From the NCBI RefSeq assembly GCF_002160765.1, contig NZ_NFLF01000006.1, forward strand, positions 124,001 to 188,000: a stretch of DNA of 64,000 nt, in the 5' to 3' direction. Positions within the stretch are counted from its first letter, which is position 1. Each line of letters starts with the position of its first letter. The position numbers and the translations under genes were made by a program. A model generated the notes under the pieces. That model was not told the DNA's origin and ran no database searches. It worked only from the letters and a program-made list of their open reading frames with translations. Shown here piece after piece: positions 8,023 to 15,938 of this stretch. This DNA is from Lachnoclostridium sp. An138. GTDB lineage: Bacteria; Bacillota; Clostridia; Lachnospirales; Lachnospiraceae.

Positions 8023-8697
8023 TTATTTCTCAATATCCCGGTTGTTGTACAGTTCCTGCATCTCCGTAATCGGCTTCTCCATAATCTGCTCAATCAGATC
8101 ATCGAAGGCGCCGCTGTGGATTTCTTCCACACGCTTCTTCAGGTGCTGGGACTCCGGGGCTATGTATTTCCCGGTCAGTCTCCTGGCCAGCGTGCCTACC
8201 ATCGGATGGGAGATGCCTGCCGGACAGCGGGAGGTACAGATGCCGCAGCCGATGCAGTCGAAGGACTCCTCCGCGCATTTCTCGAAATCGCCCCGCTGGG
8301 CGTAAGCAATATACTGCATCACGTTCAGCGACTGAGGACATCCCTTGGTACAGGCGTTGCAGCCGATGCAGCTGTAGATTTCCGGATAAAGGTCCATCAT
8401 CACCCGCTGCTTCGGACTGACTTCCTCCATGTCATAATTCCGCTTGTCTGCCGGGAAGAAAGGCAGCGTGGCGATATACATGCCTTCCTGTACCTGTGTC
8501 TGGCAGGCCAGGCAGGTCTTCAGCTCATTGTTTCCCTTGATTCTGTAAATGGTGGCACAGGCACCGCAGAAGCCGTGGCGGCAGCCGCAGCCCCGGACCA
8601 GCCGGTAACCTGCATATTCCATGGCAGCCATGATTGTGAGATCTGCGGGCACGGAATATTTCTTTCCATAAAAATATACGTTTACCATATCCTGCAT
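8023..8697 (-). CDS. Fumarate reductase-type Fe-S subunit (2Fe-2S plus two 4Fe-4S)
   Basis: A 224-residue SdhB/FrdB-like electron-transfer protein. An N-terminal plant-type domain carries C39, C44, C47 and C62 (CGCRHGFCGAC...TCLAC). The C-terminal alpha-helical ferredoxin domain has two full CxxCxxCxxxCP sets: C110/113/116/120 and C148/151/154/158. Ordinary FrdB has a 3Fe-4S third cluster; here the last motif has four cysteines, suggesting [4Fe-4S], as in TfrB. Unlike TfrB (about 480-490 residues) it lacks the C-terminal HdrB-like CCG domain; a separate HdrB is encoded upstream in the same operon. It should pass electrons to the flavoprotein. AAGGA lies about 14 bases before the chosen ATG; a second ATG four codons on is possible. 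Confidence 0.88.
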   Translation of the reverse strand: MQDMVNVYFYGKKYSVPADLTIMAAMEYAGYRLVRGCGCRHGFCGACATIYRIKGNNELKTCLACQTQVQEGMYIATLPFFPADKRNYDMEEVSPKQRVMMDLYPEIYSCIGCNACTKGCPQSLNVMQYIAYAQRGDFEKCAEESFDCIGCGICTSRCPAGISHPMVGTLARRLTGKYIAPESQHLKKRVEEIHSGAFDDLIEQIMEKPITEMQELYNNRDIEK

Positions 8698-8783
8698 GTT
8701 CTATATACCGTTCCTTTCCTTCCTATGTTGGAATGAGTTTCTTTCCATTTTCCGTCTGTGTGCTATACCCCGCGCTGTCCAAG

Positions 8784-8890
8784 CTCGATTCCGCCCTGCG
8801 GGCTCCATTTCGCTTGAGGGCTCCCCCCAGGGGGCCTTTTCTTCGCATCGCCACCTCGATTCCGCCCTGCGGGCTTCATCTCGGTTGAGG
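8784..8890. repeat. Imperfect direct repeats between flxA and the fumarate reductase genes
   Basis: Copies at 8784-8819 and 8855-8890 share CTCGATTCCGCCCTGCGGGC followed by a TTGAGG end; GC-rich inverted pieces (CCCCCCAGGGGGC; GAGGCGTTCGCCTC) lie between and after them. The 286-base gap 8698-8983 contains no convincing gene and interrupts an otherwise tightly packed operon. Confidence 0.6.
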
Positions 8891-8983
8891 CGTTCGCCTC
8901 ATACATCCAAAAACCGCCAGTCTGTCTTACGTGCAAGCACGACGCCAGCCTGCCGCTTTTCGTCTGTGCGATGCTCAGTGCTG

Positions 8984-9838
8984 TCAATACTCTGGTGGCA
9001 GTTCGTCTATCTCATCGCAGCGGAACACGGGGCCGTCCTTGCAGACGTATTTGGAACCGATGTTGCACCGGCCGCATTTGCCGACGCCGCATTTCATCCG
9101 GAGCTCCAGCGTGGTGTACACCTGGGTTTTGTCAAAACCCATTTCCGTAAGCGCCGCAAGCACGAACTTAATCATAATAGGCGGTCCACAGACCAGCACA
9201 GTCTTGTCTGTGGCAAATTCCAGCTCTTTCAGATAGGAAGGAACAAAGCCTACATGGCCGTCCCAGCCCTCCTGCTCCCGGTCGATGGTCAGGTACACAT
9301 CCACACCGGGCGTTTTCGCCCAGACCTCCTGGATTTCTTTCAGCTGAACCAGGTCATCCATGGAACGGGAACCATACAGGATATCTACCGCGCCGTAGTT
9401 GTCCCGCTTGTCAAGCACATAATTGATGACGGAGCGCAGGGGCGCAAGACCGATTCCTCCGGCGATGAACAGAAGGTTCTGACCCTTCAGGGCCGTCTCC
9501 ACCGGAAATGAATTGCCGTAAGGTCCGCGCACGGTGATTTCCTCGCCGGCTGTCATATTATGCAGGTAATCCGTCAGGGTTCCACAGCGCTTGATACTGA
9601 ACTCCTGGAATTCGGTATTGGTCGGTGAAGAGGTAATGGAAAACATCGCCTCGCCCACGCCGGGCACCGAAACCATCGCGCACTGTCCGGGCATATGCTC
9701 AAAGAGCTTCTTTCCGTCCCGTCCTACCACACGGAAGGTCTTTACATCCGGCGTCTCCGTCCGGATATCCGTGATGACGCCAATCATTGGAATCAGAGTA
9801 TCCGGTTTTGTCTTTCCGCCGCAGCTGCATTCACACAT
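8984..9838 (-). CDS. flxA: FlxA-like FAD/NAD(P)-binding oxidoreductase subunit
   Basis: A 284-residue ferredoxin-NADP+ reductase-type flavoprotein of the AsrB/hydrogenase-gamma/FlxA group. It has a cysteine-rich N-terminus (CECSCGGK), an FAD-binding barrel (MFSITSSP, VRGPYGNSFPVE), the NAD-binding GGIGLAPLRSVINYV, the CGPPIMI motif, and a C-terminal [2Fe-2S] site KCGVGKCGRCN...C. In Desulfovibrio FlxABCD-HdrABC this subunit takes hydride from NADH and feeds the Hdr module. It follows flxB with a one-base overlap (TAATG). The full flxABCD-hdrABC set here supports that role. By itself it could be read as anaerobic sulfite reductase subunit B, but no asrC is present. Confidence 0.88.
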   Translation of the reverse strand: MCECSCGGKTKPDTLIPMIGVITDIRTETPDVKTFRVVGRDGKKLFEHMPGQCAMVSVPGVGEAMFSITSSPTNTEFQEFSIKRCGTLTDYLHNMTAGEEITVRGPYGNSFPVETALKGQNLLFIAGGIGLAPLRSVINYVLDKRDNYGAVDILYGSRSMDDLVQLKEIQEVWAKTPGVDVYLTIDREQEGWDGHVGFVPSYLKELEFATDKTVLVCGPPIMIKFVLAALTEMGFDKTQVYTTLELRMKCGVGKCGRCNIGSKYVCKDGPVFRCDEIDELPPEY

Positions 9839-10896
9839 TACGCCTCACCTCCCATTTTCTTAATCACTTTTACGATATTCAGGGATGCGGGACATTTGCT
9901 GACGCAGCGTCCGCAGCCCACGCAGGAATATAAACCGTCATTGTTGGCCGGATAATAGACCAGCTTGTGCATGAATCTCTGGCGGAACCGCTGCATCTGG
10001 CTGGTTCGCAGGTTTCCATGGGCCATCATGGTAAAATCAGAGTACATGCAGGAATCCCAGCAGCGGTAGCGCTGTACGCCGTTCTTTCCGCCGTCGAAAT
10101 CCCGGATGTCGTAGCACTGGCAGGTGGGACATACAAAGGTGCAGGTTCCGCAGGCCAGACAGGGCTTATACATCTCTTCCCAGAGCGGAGAATCAAAAAG
10201 CTCCATGGTATTTTCCGGTTTGAATCTGGAAAGGTTCAGATGGGAAAGGGGCAGCTTCTCTGTGATATCACGAATGGACGACTGCTCTTTCGCCACGGCT
10301 TTTTCCGCCTTCTCTGCCGCGTCCGGCGCGGAAGCAGCGTCCGCATTTTCCAGAAGCCCGGCCAGAGATACCGTAAGCGCCTCTCCTTTTTCCGTCAGCG
10401 GCTTCCAGTACAGGCTGTCCTCTATGATCCAGGTCTCCACATCAGCTCCCGGCTCTGCCGCGTCAATACCGAAGTTTTTACAGAAGCAGGTTTCTTCCGG
10501 CTCATGGCACGCCAGGGATACGATGATGCCGTGCTCCCGCCGGGCCGCATAGAAGGTATCCACCGGATCGCTTAAGAAGACTCTGTCCAGCACCTCGATG
10601 GCTTTCACGTCGCAGGCGCGCATGCCAAAGACCACAAACGGCCTGTCGCAGAGCTTCTGCGGATCAATGGAGAGCTTACCGTCCTCGTTCTTACAGCGGT
10701 AGAGCACCTCGCTCTGAGGAAAGAAGCAGTCCTTGGCAGACTTTACGGTTTTCAGCGTATCGAGATCAAAGCATTCTTCTTCGCTCCAGAGCCCGTAATT
10801 GGTCTGATCGGCTTTCCGTAAAGGGAGGAAGAGATCCTGATTTCCGCTTATGGCTGCAAAGAGCTCTGCGAGCCTGCTTTTGTCGATTCTGTACAT
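9838..10896 (-). CDS. flxB: FlxB-like 4Fe-4S dicluster protein
   Basis: A 352-residue iron-sulfur protein of the AsrA/FlxB type. The N-terminal two thirds form the family domain with scattered conserved cysteines (MRACDVKAIEVLDR; CHEPEETCFCKNFG), then two [4Fe-4S] motifs: CLACGTCTFVCPTCQC and CVGCGRCVSKCPASLN. It should relay electrons between the flavoprotein FlxA and the Hdr subunits. The open frame starts at a GTG (10920) inside flxC, but I chose the ATG at 10896, which begins one base after the flxC stop and has AGGAGG 11 bases upstream. The GTG start remains possible. Confidence 0.86.
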   Translation of the reverse strand: MYRIDKSRLAELFAAISGNQDLFLPLRKADQTNYGLWSEEECFDLDTLKTVKSAKDCFFPQSEVLYRCKNEDGKLSIDPQKLCDRPFVVFGMRACDVKAIEVLDRVFLSDPVDTFYAARREHGIIVSLACHEPEETCFCKNFGIDAAEPGADVETWIIEDSLYWKPLTEKGEALTVSLAGLLENADAASAPDAAEKAEKAVAKEQSSIRDITEKLPLSHLNLSRFKPENTMELFDSPLWEEMYKPCLACGTCTFVCPTCQCYDIRDFDGGKNGVQRYRCWDSCMYSDFTMMAHGNLRTSQMQRFRQRFMHKLVYYPANNDGLYSCVGCGRCVSKCPASLNIVKVIKKMGGEA

Positions 10897-10897
10897 G

Positions 10898-11884
10898 CTA
10901 TCTTCCGCCTCCTCTCTCACTTACAATCCCCGGCTCCACATCCTCAAAGGTAAAATCCGTCAGGGGAGCCCGGCTTTCCGTATCGGCTCCTGCCTGGTAT
11001 TCGCCGTAGAAGGTATTGATATCCTTGATAAATTTCCGGTTCAGAAGCTGAAGCGGGATGCCTTCCGGACATACCCTGCTGCACTCGCCGCAGTCCGTAC
11101 AGCGTCCGGCCACATGATAAGCCCGGATAATATGGAACATCTGCTCCTCAAAGGTATCGACATTCGCTTTCTGGCTGCTGTCAAACTGATTGCCGTCAAA
11201 CACGCATTTCAGGCAGCTGCAGGCCGGACAGACATTCCGGCAGGCATTGCAGCGGATACATTTGGAGAGCTGTTCCTGCCAGAACGCGAACCGCTCCTTC
11301 GGCGGCATGGCTTCCAGCTCCTCCACCTTCGCGAAGCGGTTTCCGGCAAGTTCTCCCGGTCCCGCCTCTTCGCCTTCCTCTGCGCCAATCAGTTCGTCAA
11401 AGACCACGTGGATTTTCCCTTTGCAAACTTTACAGCGCTCCAGAAGAGCGTCCATCAGGGGCATTTCCTTTTCCCCGTAAAGGGTCTTTACTTTCAGCGT
11501 ATCTCCCTCGATGGCAGCGTCCTCGATGCCCTTGATTCCGGCGCTTAAGACCTTTTCTGCTTTCAGGGTTCCATGGCAGCCTACGCCGATGATATAAGTC
11601 TTCTCCCTCTTTACCCGGTGCTCCTTTGTGAGCTGGTTGAAGCTGTAGGTATCGCAGGGTTTTAAAAATACCAGCGTCGTTCCCTCCAGCTTCCCGGCTG
11701 CGATCAGATACTTGCTTAAATTCGCGCCGCAGAAGGGGTTATACACGAAATCTTTCAAATCTTCTTCTTTTTCAAAATAAGCAGGCTCCGGGTCCCAGCC
11801 CATATCGCCCTTTTTCCAGCCGAGCACCCGCGACACGGTTCCGTCAGCCAGAAGCTCTTTTGCTCTTGTGATCAGTTCTTGCAT
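10898..11884 (-). CDS. flxC: FlxC-like Fe-S protein with FrhB-like N-terminus
   Basis: A 328-residue cytoplasmic protein. The N-terminal half resembles the coenzyme F420 hydrogenase beta subunit family (YNPFCGANLSKYL, KPCDTYSFNQL, IIGVGCHGT), and the C-terminal half has two [4Fe-4S] motifs, CIRCNACRNVCPACSC and CTDCGECSRVCP. This layout matches FlxC of the bacterial Flx-Hdr complexes. It overlaps flxD by 13 bases, indicating translational coupling, and is followed directly by flxB. Electron relay within the complex is inferred from family and context; no substrate is evident. Confidence 0.84.
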   Translation of the reverse strand: MQELITRAKELLADGTVSRVLGWKKGDMGWDPEPAYFEKEEDLKDFVYNPFCGANLSKYLIAAGKLEGTTLVFLKPCDTYSFNQLTKEHRVKREKTYIIGVGCHGTLKAEKVLSAGIKGIEDAAIEGDTLKVKTLYGEKEMPLMDALLERCKVCKGKIHVVFDELIGAEEGEEAGPGELAGNRFAKVEELEAMPPKERFAFWQEQLSKCIRCNACRNVCPACSCLKCVFDGNQFDSSQKANVDTFEEQMFHIIRAYHVAGRCTDCGECSRVCPEGIPLQLLNRKFIKDINTFYGEYQAGADTESRAPLTDFTFEDVEPGIVSERGGGR

Positions 11885-12312
11885 CGCAGATCCTCCAGTC
11901 TTACGTTTTCTCCGAGCTCGTGAATCTTCGCCACAAACTCATTCATGGTCGTCGAGAACTTAACGCCCTCGGCCGCGGACACCCATTCCACGCGGGTACG
12001 CCCGTTTTCCACACCCAGGTAATCCAGCATGGAGAACAGAAGCGTCATTCTTCTTCTGGTATAATAGTTGCCTGTGGTATAGTGGCAGTCTCCCGGATGG
12101 CAGCCGCACAGGATCACGCCGTCGGCTCCTCTCTGGAAAGCTCTTAAGATAAACATGGGATTCACCCGGCAGGAGCAGGGCACCCGGATAATCTTCACAT
12201 CCGCCGGATAGGCAAGGCGGCTGCTGCCGGCCAGGTCCGCTCCGGCGTAGCTGCACCAGTTGCAGCAGAACGCCACGATTTTCGGTCGGAATTCTGTATT
12301 TTCTACCTGCAT
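11872..12312 (-). CDS. flxD: FlxD/MvhD-type [2Fe-2S] protein
   Basis: A 146-residue MvhD/FlxD family protein, the usual length. The conserved cysteines are all present: C16/C17/C20 (FCCNWC), C46/C48 (PCSCR) and C69/C71/C76 (LCGCHPGDC). In methanogens MvhD carries electrons from the hydrogenase to HdrA; in bacteria FlxD does the same from the NADH-oxidising subunits. It overlaps hdrA by 10 bases and flxC by 13. No hydrogenase large or small subunit gene is in the window, so NADH rather than H2 is the likely donor. Confidence 0.92.
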   Translation of the reverse strand: MQVENTEFRPKIVAFCCNWCSYAGADLAGSSRLAYPADVKIIRVPCSCRVNPMFILRAFQRGADGVILCGCHPGDCHYTTGNYYTRRRMTLLFSMLDYLGVENGRTRVEWVSAAEGVKFSTTMNEFVAKIHELGENVRLEDLRCKN

Positions 12313-14288
12313 ATCGCATCCACCTCCGCAAGAATTTGTCTGTTTGAGAAGCCCTGCAGATCCATGGCGCCTGACGGGCAGGCCACTGTGCAGGCTCCGC
12401 AGCCCTGACAGAGGGCGCTGTTGACCACTGCCACACGTCTCGTCTCCCGGATGCCGTGGTCGTTCACTTCCTGCTCCTCATAGGAAATGGCTCCGTAGGG
12501 GCAGACCTTTTCGCAGGAGGAACAGCCGTTGCAGAGCAGGGTATCCGACTTGGCCACGCAGGGATTCGTCACCAGATGGTCCTTTGCCAGAAGTCCGACT
12601 ACCTTCACAGCCGCGGCTCCAGCCTGGGCTACCGTCTCCGGAATATCCTTCGGTCCCTGGCAGACGCCGGAGAGGAAGATGCCCGCCGTGGGCGATTCCA
12701 CCGGACGCAGCTTCGCGTGGGACTCCGTCAGGAAATTATTCGTATCAATGCTGGCCGTCAGCATGGTCGCGATTTTCCGCACGTCAGGATTCGGTTCTAT
12801 CGCCGTCGCCAGAACTACCATGTCCGTCTCCATGAGAATCCGCCTGTTGTCCAGCAGATCCACGCCCTGCACCAGAAGCTTATCGCCCTGGGGCGCCACC
12901 TTTCCAACCTGACCCTTAATATAATGGACGCCGTATTCTTCCACGGCCCGGCGGTAAAATTCATCGAAGTTCTTGCCCGGCGTACGCACGTCTATGTAAA
13001 ATACCGTCACATCCACATCCGGATACTTATCGCGGATCAGCATCGCATGCTTGGCGGTGTACATACAGCAGATCTTGGAGCAGTAGCTCTTTCCGCGGTT
13101 ATCGGCACAGCGGGAGCCCACACACTGGATAAATACCATGGACTTGGGAGCCCTGTGATCCGACATACGCTCCAGATGGCCCTTTGTGGGACCCGCCGCG
13201 TTCATGATACGCTCCAGCTCCAGGGAGGTAATCACATCCGGACTCTGGCTGTAAGCATATTCGTCATATTTATCAAGCTTAATCGTATCGAAGCCCGTGG
13301 CTACCACGATAGCTCCGTAATTTTCCGTAATGATCTCATCCTTCTGCTCATAGTCAATGGCTCCGGCCTGGCAGACCTTCGCGCAGACGCCGCATTTTCC
13401 GGTCTTGAACTTGATGCAGTGCTCCCGGTCAATGACAGGCACGTTGGGGATGGCCTGGGCAAAAGGCGTGTAGATGGCGCTTCTCTTATCAAGTCCCCGG
13501 TTGAACTCGTTGGGCGCCTTTTTGGACGGGCATTTCTCCTGGCAGACGCCGCAGCCCGTACACTTGCTCATATCCACGCTTCTGGCTTTCTTCCGGATTT
13601 CCACATGAAAATCGCCCACAAAGCCTGTCACCTTCTCCACCTCGCTGTAAGTGTAAATGGTGATGTTTTCGTGGGCTGCCGCCTCCACCATCTTCGGCGT
13701 CAGGATACAGGCAGAGCAGTCCAGGGTCGGGAAAGTCTTGTCAAGCTGGGACATTCTTCCGCCGATACTCGGCGTCTTTTCTACAATGTCCACCTTGTAG
13801 CCGGCCTCGGCAATGTCAAGGGCCGTCTGGATGCCGGCGATACCGCCGCCAATCACGAGAGCCCGTTTCACTACCCGGCTGGTCCCGGCCGTCAGGGGTG
13901 CGTTCAGCATCACCTTCGCGATGGCCGCCCTTGCCAGGATAATGGCCTTCTCTGTGGCTTCCTCTCTGTCTTTATGTATCCAGGAACAGTGCTCGCGGAT
14001 ATTCGCGATCTCTACCATGTAGGGATTTAAGCCCGCGCGCTGCGCCGCCTGGCGGAATGTATTTTCGTGCATTCTGGGAGAACAGGAACAGACAACGATG
14101 CCTGTGAGCTGTTTTTCCTTTATGGCCTCCCGGACTTTGAGCTGTCCGGCTTCGGAGCACATATACTGATAATCCTCCGCGTGGACCACGCCCGGCTCCT
14201 TCGCCGCCGCTGCCACCACCCGGTCAATGTCTACCGTCGCCGCAATGTTCGTACCGCAATGACAGACAAATACTCCTATTCTATGCAC
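12303..14288 (-). CDS. hdrA: Heterodisulfide reductase subunit A, bifurcating flavoprotein
   Basis: A 661-residue HdrA of normal length. The N-terminal cluster domain (VFVCHCGTNI; SEAGQ) is followed by the thioredoxin-reductase-like FAD domain (VIGGGIAGIQTALDIAEAG, about 146-164) with the DCSACILTPKM insert. Ferredoxin motifs follow: CTGCGVCQEKCP, CGVCAKVCQ, and two C-terminal CxxCxxCxxxCP sets (CNGCSSCEKVCP; CQGCGACTVACP). In studied HdrABC enzymes the HdrA FAD splits an electron pair between a high-potential acceptor at HdrB and ferredoxin. The start is GTG at 14288 with AGGAGG upstream. The flanking hdrC/hdrB and flx genes define a cytoplasmic Flx-Hdr complex. Confidence 0.95.
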   Translation of the reverse strand: MHRIGVFVCHCGTNIAATVDIDRVVAAAAKEPGVVHAEDYQYMCSEAGQLKVREAIKEKQLTGIVVCSCSPRMHENTFRQAAQRAGLNPYMVEIANIREHCSWIHKDREEATEKAIILARAAIAKVMLNAPLTAGTSRVVKRALVIGGGIAGIQTALDIAEAGYKVDIVEKTPSIGGRMSQLDKTFPTLDCSACILTPKMVEAAAHENITIYTYSEVEKVTGFVGDFHVEIRKKARSVDMSKCTGCGVCQEKCPSKKAPNEFNRGLDKRSAIYTPFAQAIPNVPVIDREHCIKFKTGKCGVCAKVCQAGAIDYEQKDEIITENYGAIVVATGFDTIKLDKYDEYAYSQSPDVITSLELERIMNAAGPTKGHLERMSDHRAPKSMVFIQCVGSRCADNRGKSYCSKICCMYTAKHAMLIRDKYPDVDVTVFYIDVRTPGKNFDEFYRRAVEEYGVHYIKGQVGKVAPQGDKLLVQGVDLLDNRRILMETDMVVLATAIEPNPDVRKIATMLTASIDTNNFLTESHAKLRPVESPTAGIFLSGVCQGPKDIPETVAQAGAAAVKVVGLLAKDHLVTNPCVAKSDTLLCNGCSSCEKVCPYGAISYEEQEVNDHGIRETRRVAVVNSALCQGCGACTVACPSGAMDLQGFSNRQILAEVDAICR

Positions 14289-14311
14289 TTTTCTTCACCT
14301 CCTGATCCTCT

Positions 14312-14704
14312 CTATTTGCTGTATTTGCGGAACGCGCTTGCCAGAAGCTGCTGGGGCAGTTCCGCATCCAGAAGCTCCGGCACCTCGTCCGGGTTTAAAT
14401 AATTGCCGCCTCTCTGGCGTACCACCATCAGCCTTGCCGCCTCGATGAGCTTCGCCGGTTTCACGTCTCTCGGGCACCGCTCCACGCAGGCAAAGCAGGA
14501 AAGGCATTTCCAGAGACTCTTTGATTCCAGAAGAGAGCTCACATCGCCGCTCTCCACATAGGAGACAAACTGATGGGGACGGATGTCCATCTCATCATAG
14601 GCCGGACAGGATGCAGAGCACTTGCCGCATTTCATGCATTTTCTTGTATTGACACCGCTGATCTCGCGGATCATGTCAGCCTTTGCCGTTTCTGTGCTAT
14701 ACAT
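14312..14704 (-). CDS. hdrC: Heterodisulfide reductase subunit C
   Basis: A 130-residue ferredoxin-like subunit with two [4Fe-4S] motifs, C23/26/29/33 (CMKCGKCSASCP) and C67/70/73/77 (CLSCFACVERCP), the standard soluble HdrC layout without a membrane domain. It wires HdrA to HdrB. The frame is open much further upstream, but the ATG at 14704 has AAGGAGG eight bases before it and overlaps the hdrB stop by 8 bases, which gives the expected length. Confidence 0.94.
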   Translation of the reverse strand: MYSTETAKADMIREISGVNTRKCMKCGKCSASCPAYDEMDIRPHQFVSYVESGDVSSLLESKSLWKCLSCFACVERCPRDVKPAKLIEAARLMVVRQRGGNYLNPDEVPELLDAELPQQLLASAFRKYSK

Positions 14705-15563
14705 CTGCATCTCCTCCTTCCGCGTATTCTCCCTGGCCTTCCGCCCCGGAAGCCGCCGCATGATCCGGCGCTTCTTTCTCCGGCAGCAGTCCCAGAGCCT
14801 CCGCAAGAATCTCTGTCAGGTAGGTCACCGGAACCTTCTCCCGGCTTCCGCTGTTCCTTAAATTATAGAGACACAGGGGGCAGGCGGTAATCAGCTCTTC
14901 CGCCCCGTGACAGACGGCAGATTCCATCACTTTGTCTACCAGGCTTCCTGCCAGCGGTTTATCCTTCAATGATATGTACCCTCCGCAGCACTCATTCCGA
15001 AACGGATAGACCACCGGCTCCGCTCCCAGCGCCCGGATGAAATCCTCCATCACTGTGGGATTCTCCGGATCGTCAAAGGCCATCACGGAGCTTGGACGAA
15101 GCAGCATACAGCCATAGTACGCGCCGATTTTCCGTCCGGTCAGAGGACGCACCACCTTTTCCTTCAGGGTATCGAAGCCCACCCGGTCGCGCAGCACTTC
15201 GAGAAAATGAAGCACCTTCGTCTCTCCCAGATAGGGCTCGTCAAGCTTCAGATAATTGTTTGCCCTGGTGCGGATATCCTCCACATGCTGCATATCGTCG
15301 TTCACACGCTTGATAACATGATGACAGGCAGAACAGAGCGTCACCAGATCCTGGCCCTTTTCCTTCGCGTCGTTTAAGGCGCGGACTGCCGACAGCTTTG
15401 TGGCGATTTCGTCCGAAGCCAGAGGATAGACAGCTCCGCAGCACTGCCACTCTTCAATCTCCTGAAGCGTAAAGCCCAGCGCCTCTGCTGACATTCTGGC
15501 GTATCGATCCAGGTCCTGCGCCTTGTTCTTCAACGTGCAGCCCGGATAATAGCTGTACACCAT
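14697..15563 (-). CDS. hdrB: Heterodisulfide reductase subunit B with two CCG domains
   Basis: A 288-residue HdrB with both CCG motifs complete: C9, C41/C42, C77/C80 and C152, C192/C193, C228/C231. These bind the pair of non-cubane [4Fe-4S] clusters that cleave heterodisulfide in methanogens. This genome region gives no sign of CoM/CoB or DsrC biology, so the natural electron acceptor is probably different; the fumarate reductase subunits in the same operon are the obvious candidates. The C-terminal 30 residues are acidic and Ala/Gly-rich. It is the first gene of the operon, with AAGGAGG seven bases before the ATG and a promoter at 15613-15641. Confidence 0.93.
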   Translation of the reverse strand: MVYSYYPGCTLKNKAQDLDRYARMSAEALGFTLQEIEEWQCCGAVYPLASDEIATKLSAVRALNDAKEKGQDLVTLCSACHHVIKRVNDDMQHVEDIRTRANNYLKLDEPYLGETKVLHFLEVLRDRVGFDTLKEKVVRPLTGRKIGAYYGCMLLRPSSVMAFDDPENPTVMEDFIRALGAEPVVYPFRNECCGGYISLKDKPLAGSLVDKVMESAVCHGAEELITACPLCLYNLRNSGSREKVPVTYLTEILAEALGLLPEKEAPDHAAASGAEGQGEYAEGGDADV

Positions 15564-15612
15564 TTGACTACCTCCTTCTTTCCATTTGATAAATTTCTAT
15601 CAATTTTTCAAC

Positions 15613-15641
15613 ATTGTATCATGTCGTCATTTTTTTAACAA
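15613..15641 (-). promoter_or_regulatory. hdr operon promoter with overlapping Rex-like site
   Basis: Read on the minus strand: -35 TTGTTA (15641-15636), a 17-base spacer, -10 TACAAT (15618-15613). Positions 15624-15641 match the Rex consensus TTGTTAA-N4-TTAACAA at 11 of 14 bases (one half-site perfect), so the site covers the -35. A second 11-of-14 match (ATGTTAA TTTG TTAACTT) lies upstream at 15786-15803. Rex is a repressor released by high NADH/NAD+; assignment of the sites is inference. Confidence 0.62.
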
Positions 15642-15785
15642 CCCCTTCCGGGGATTTTTTTATGGTTTTTTCTAAACTTTTTATACAAAATGTTATATTC
15701 TGTGTTATTTTTTCATCCATTTTTGTTAAATCCCAGCGTTTTTCTGGGAATTTTTATCGACTAACTCTGTAGTTTTTCCCTGTAT

Positions 15786-15803
15786 ATGTTAATTTGTTAA
15801 CTT
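15786..15803. promoter_or_regulatory. Second Rex-like inverted repeat upstream of hdrB
   Basis: ATGTTAA-TTTG-TTAACTT, an inverted repeat with the Rex spacing, 11 of 14 half-site bases matching the clostridial consensus. It sits about 145 bases upstream of the -35. The AT-rich stretch 15642-15840 otherwise holds two small hairpins (CCCCTTCCGGGG at 15642-15653; a CCCAG/CTGGG stem near 15731-15750) and no gene. Confidence 0.4.
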
Positions 15804-15879
15804 TATTGTCAGTCCTTTAACAGATAAATCGGATAGGGGAAGCTGCTTCCTCTATCCGGCTGCCGGGTACAGCGCGCAA

Positions 15880-15922
15880 AAAAAGAAGCATGGATCTGTC
15901 CCCAAATCCACGCTTCTTTTTA
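15880..15922 (-). terminator. Bidirectional terminator downstream of mdh
   Basis: An AAAGAAGC.TGGAT stem pairs with ATCCA.GCTTCTTTTT, with A and T runs outside. It can end the mdh transcript coming from the right and separates it from the hdr operon promoter. Confidence 0.8.
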
Positions 15923-15938
15923 TTCCCGCGGGCAGTGA

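Noticed and set aside
8784-8890. Possible CRISPR-like repeats
   Set aside because: Only two imperfect copies with no regular spacers and no cas genes anywhere in the window.
8984-10896. Anaerobic sulfite reductase subunits A and B
   Set aside because: FlxA and FlxB resemble AsrB and AsrA, but there is no asrC sirohaem subunit and the genes are embedded in an hdr/flxCD operon.
12456-14030. 524-codon open frame on the plus strand
   Set aside because: It is the antisense shadow of hdrA, has no ribosome site and its translation is low-complexity His/Arg/Leu-rich, while the minus strand encodes a textbook HdrA.
15642-15653. CCCCTTCCGGGG followed by T run as a plus-strand terminator
   Set aside because: The stem is only four pairs and no plus-strand gene precedes it; it lies just upstream of the hdr -35 on the other strand.
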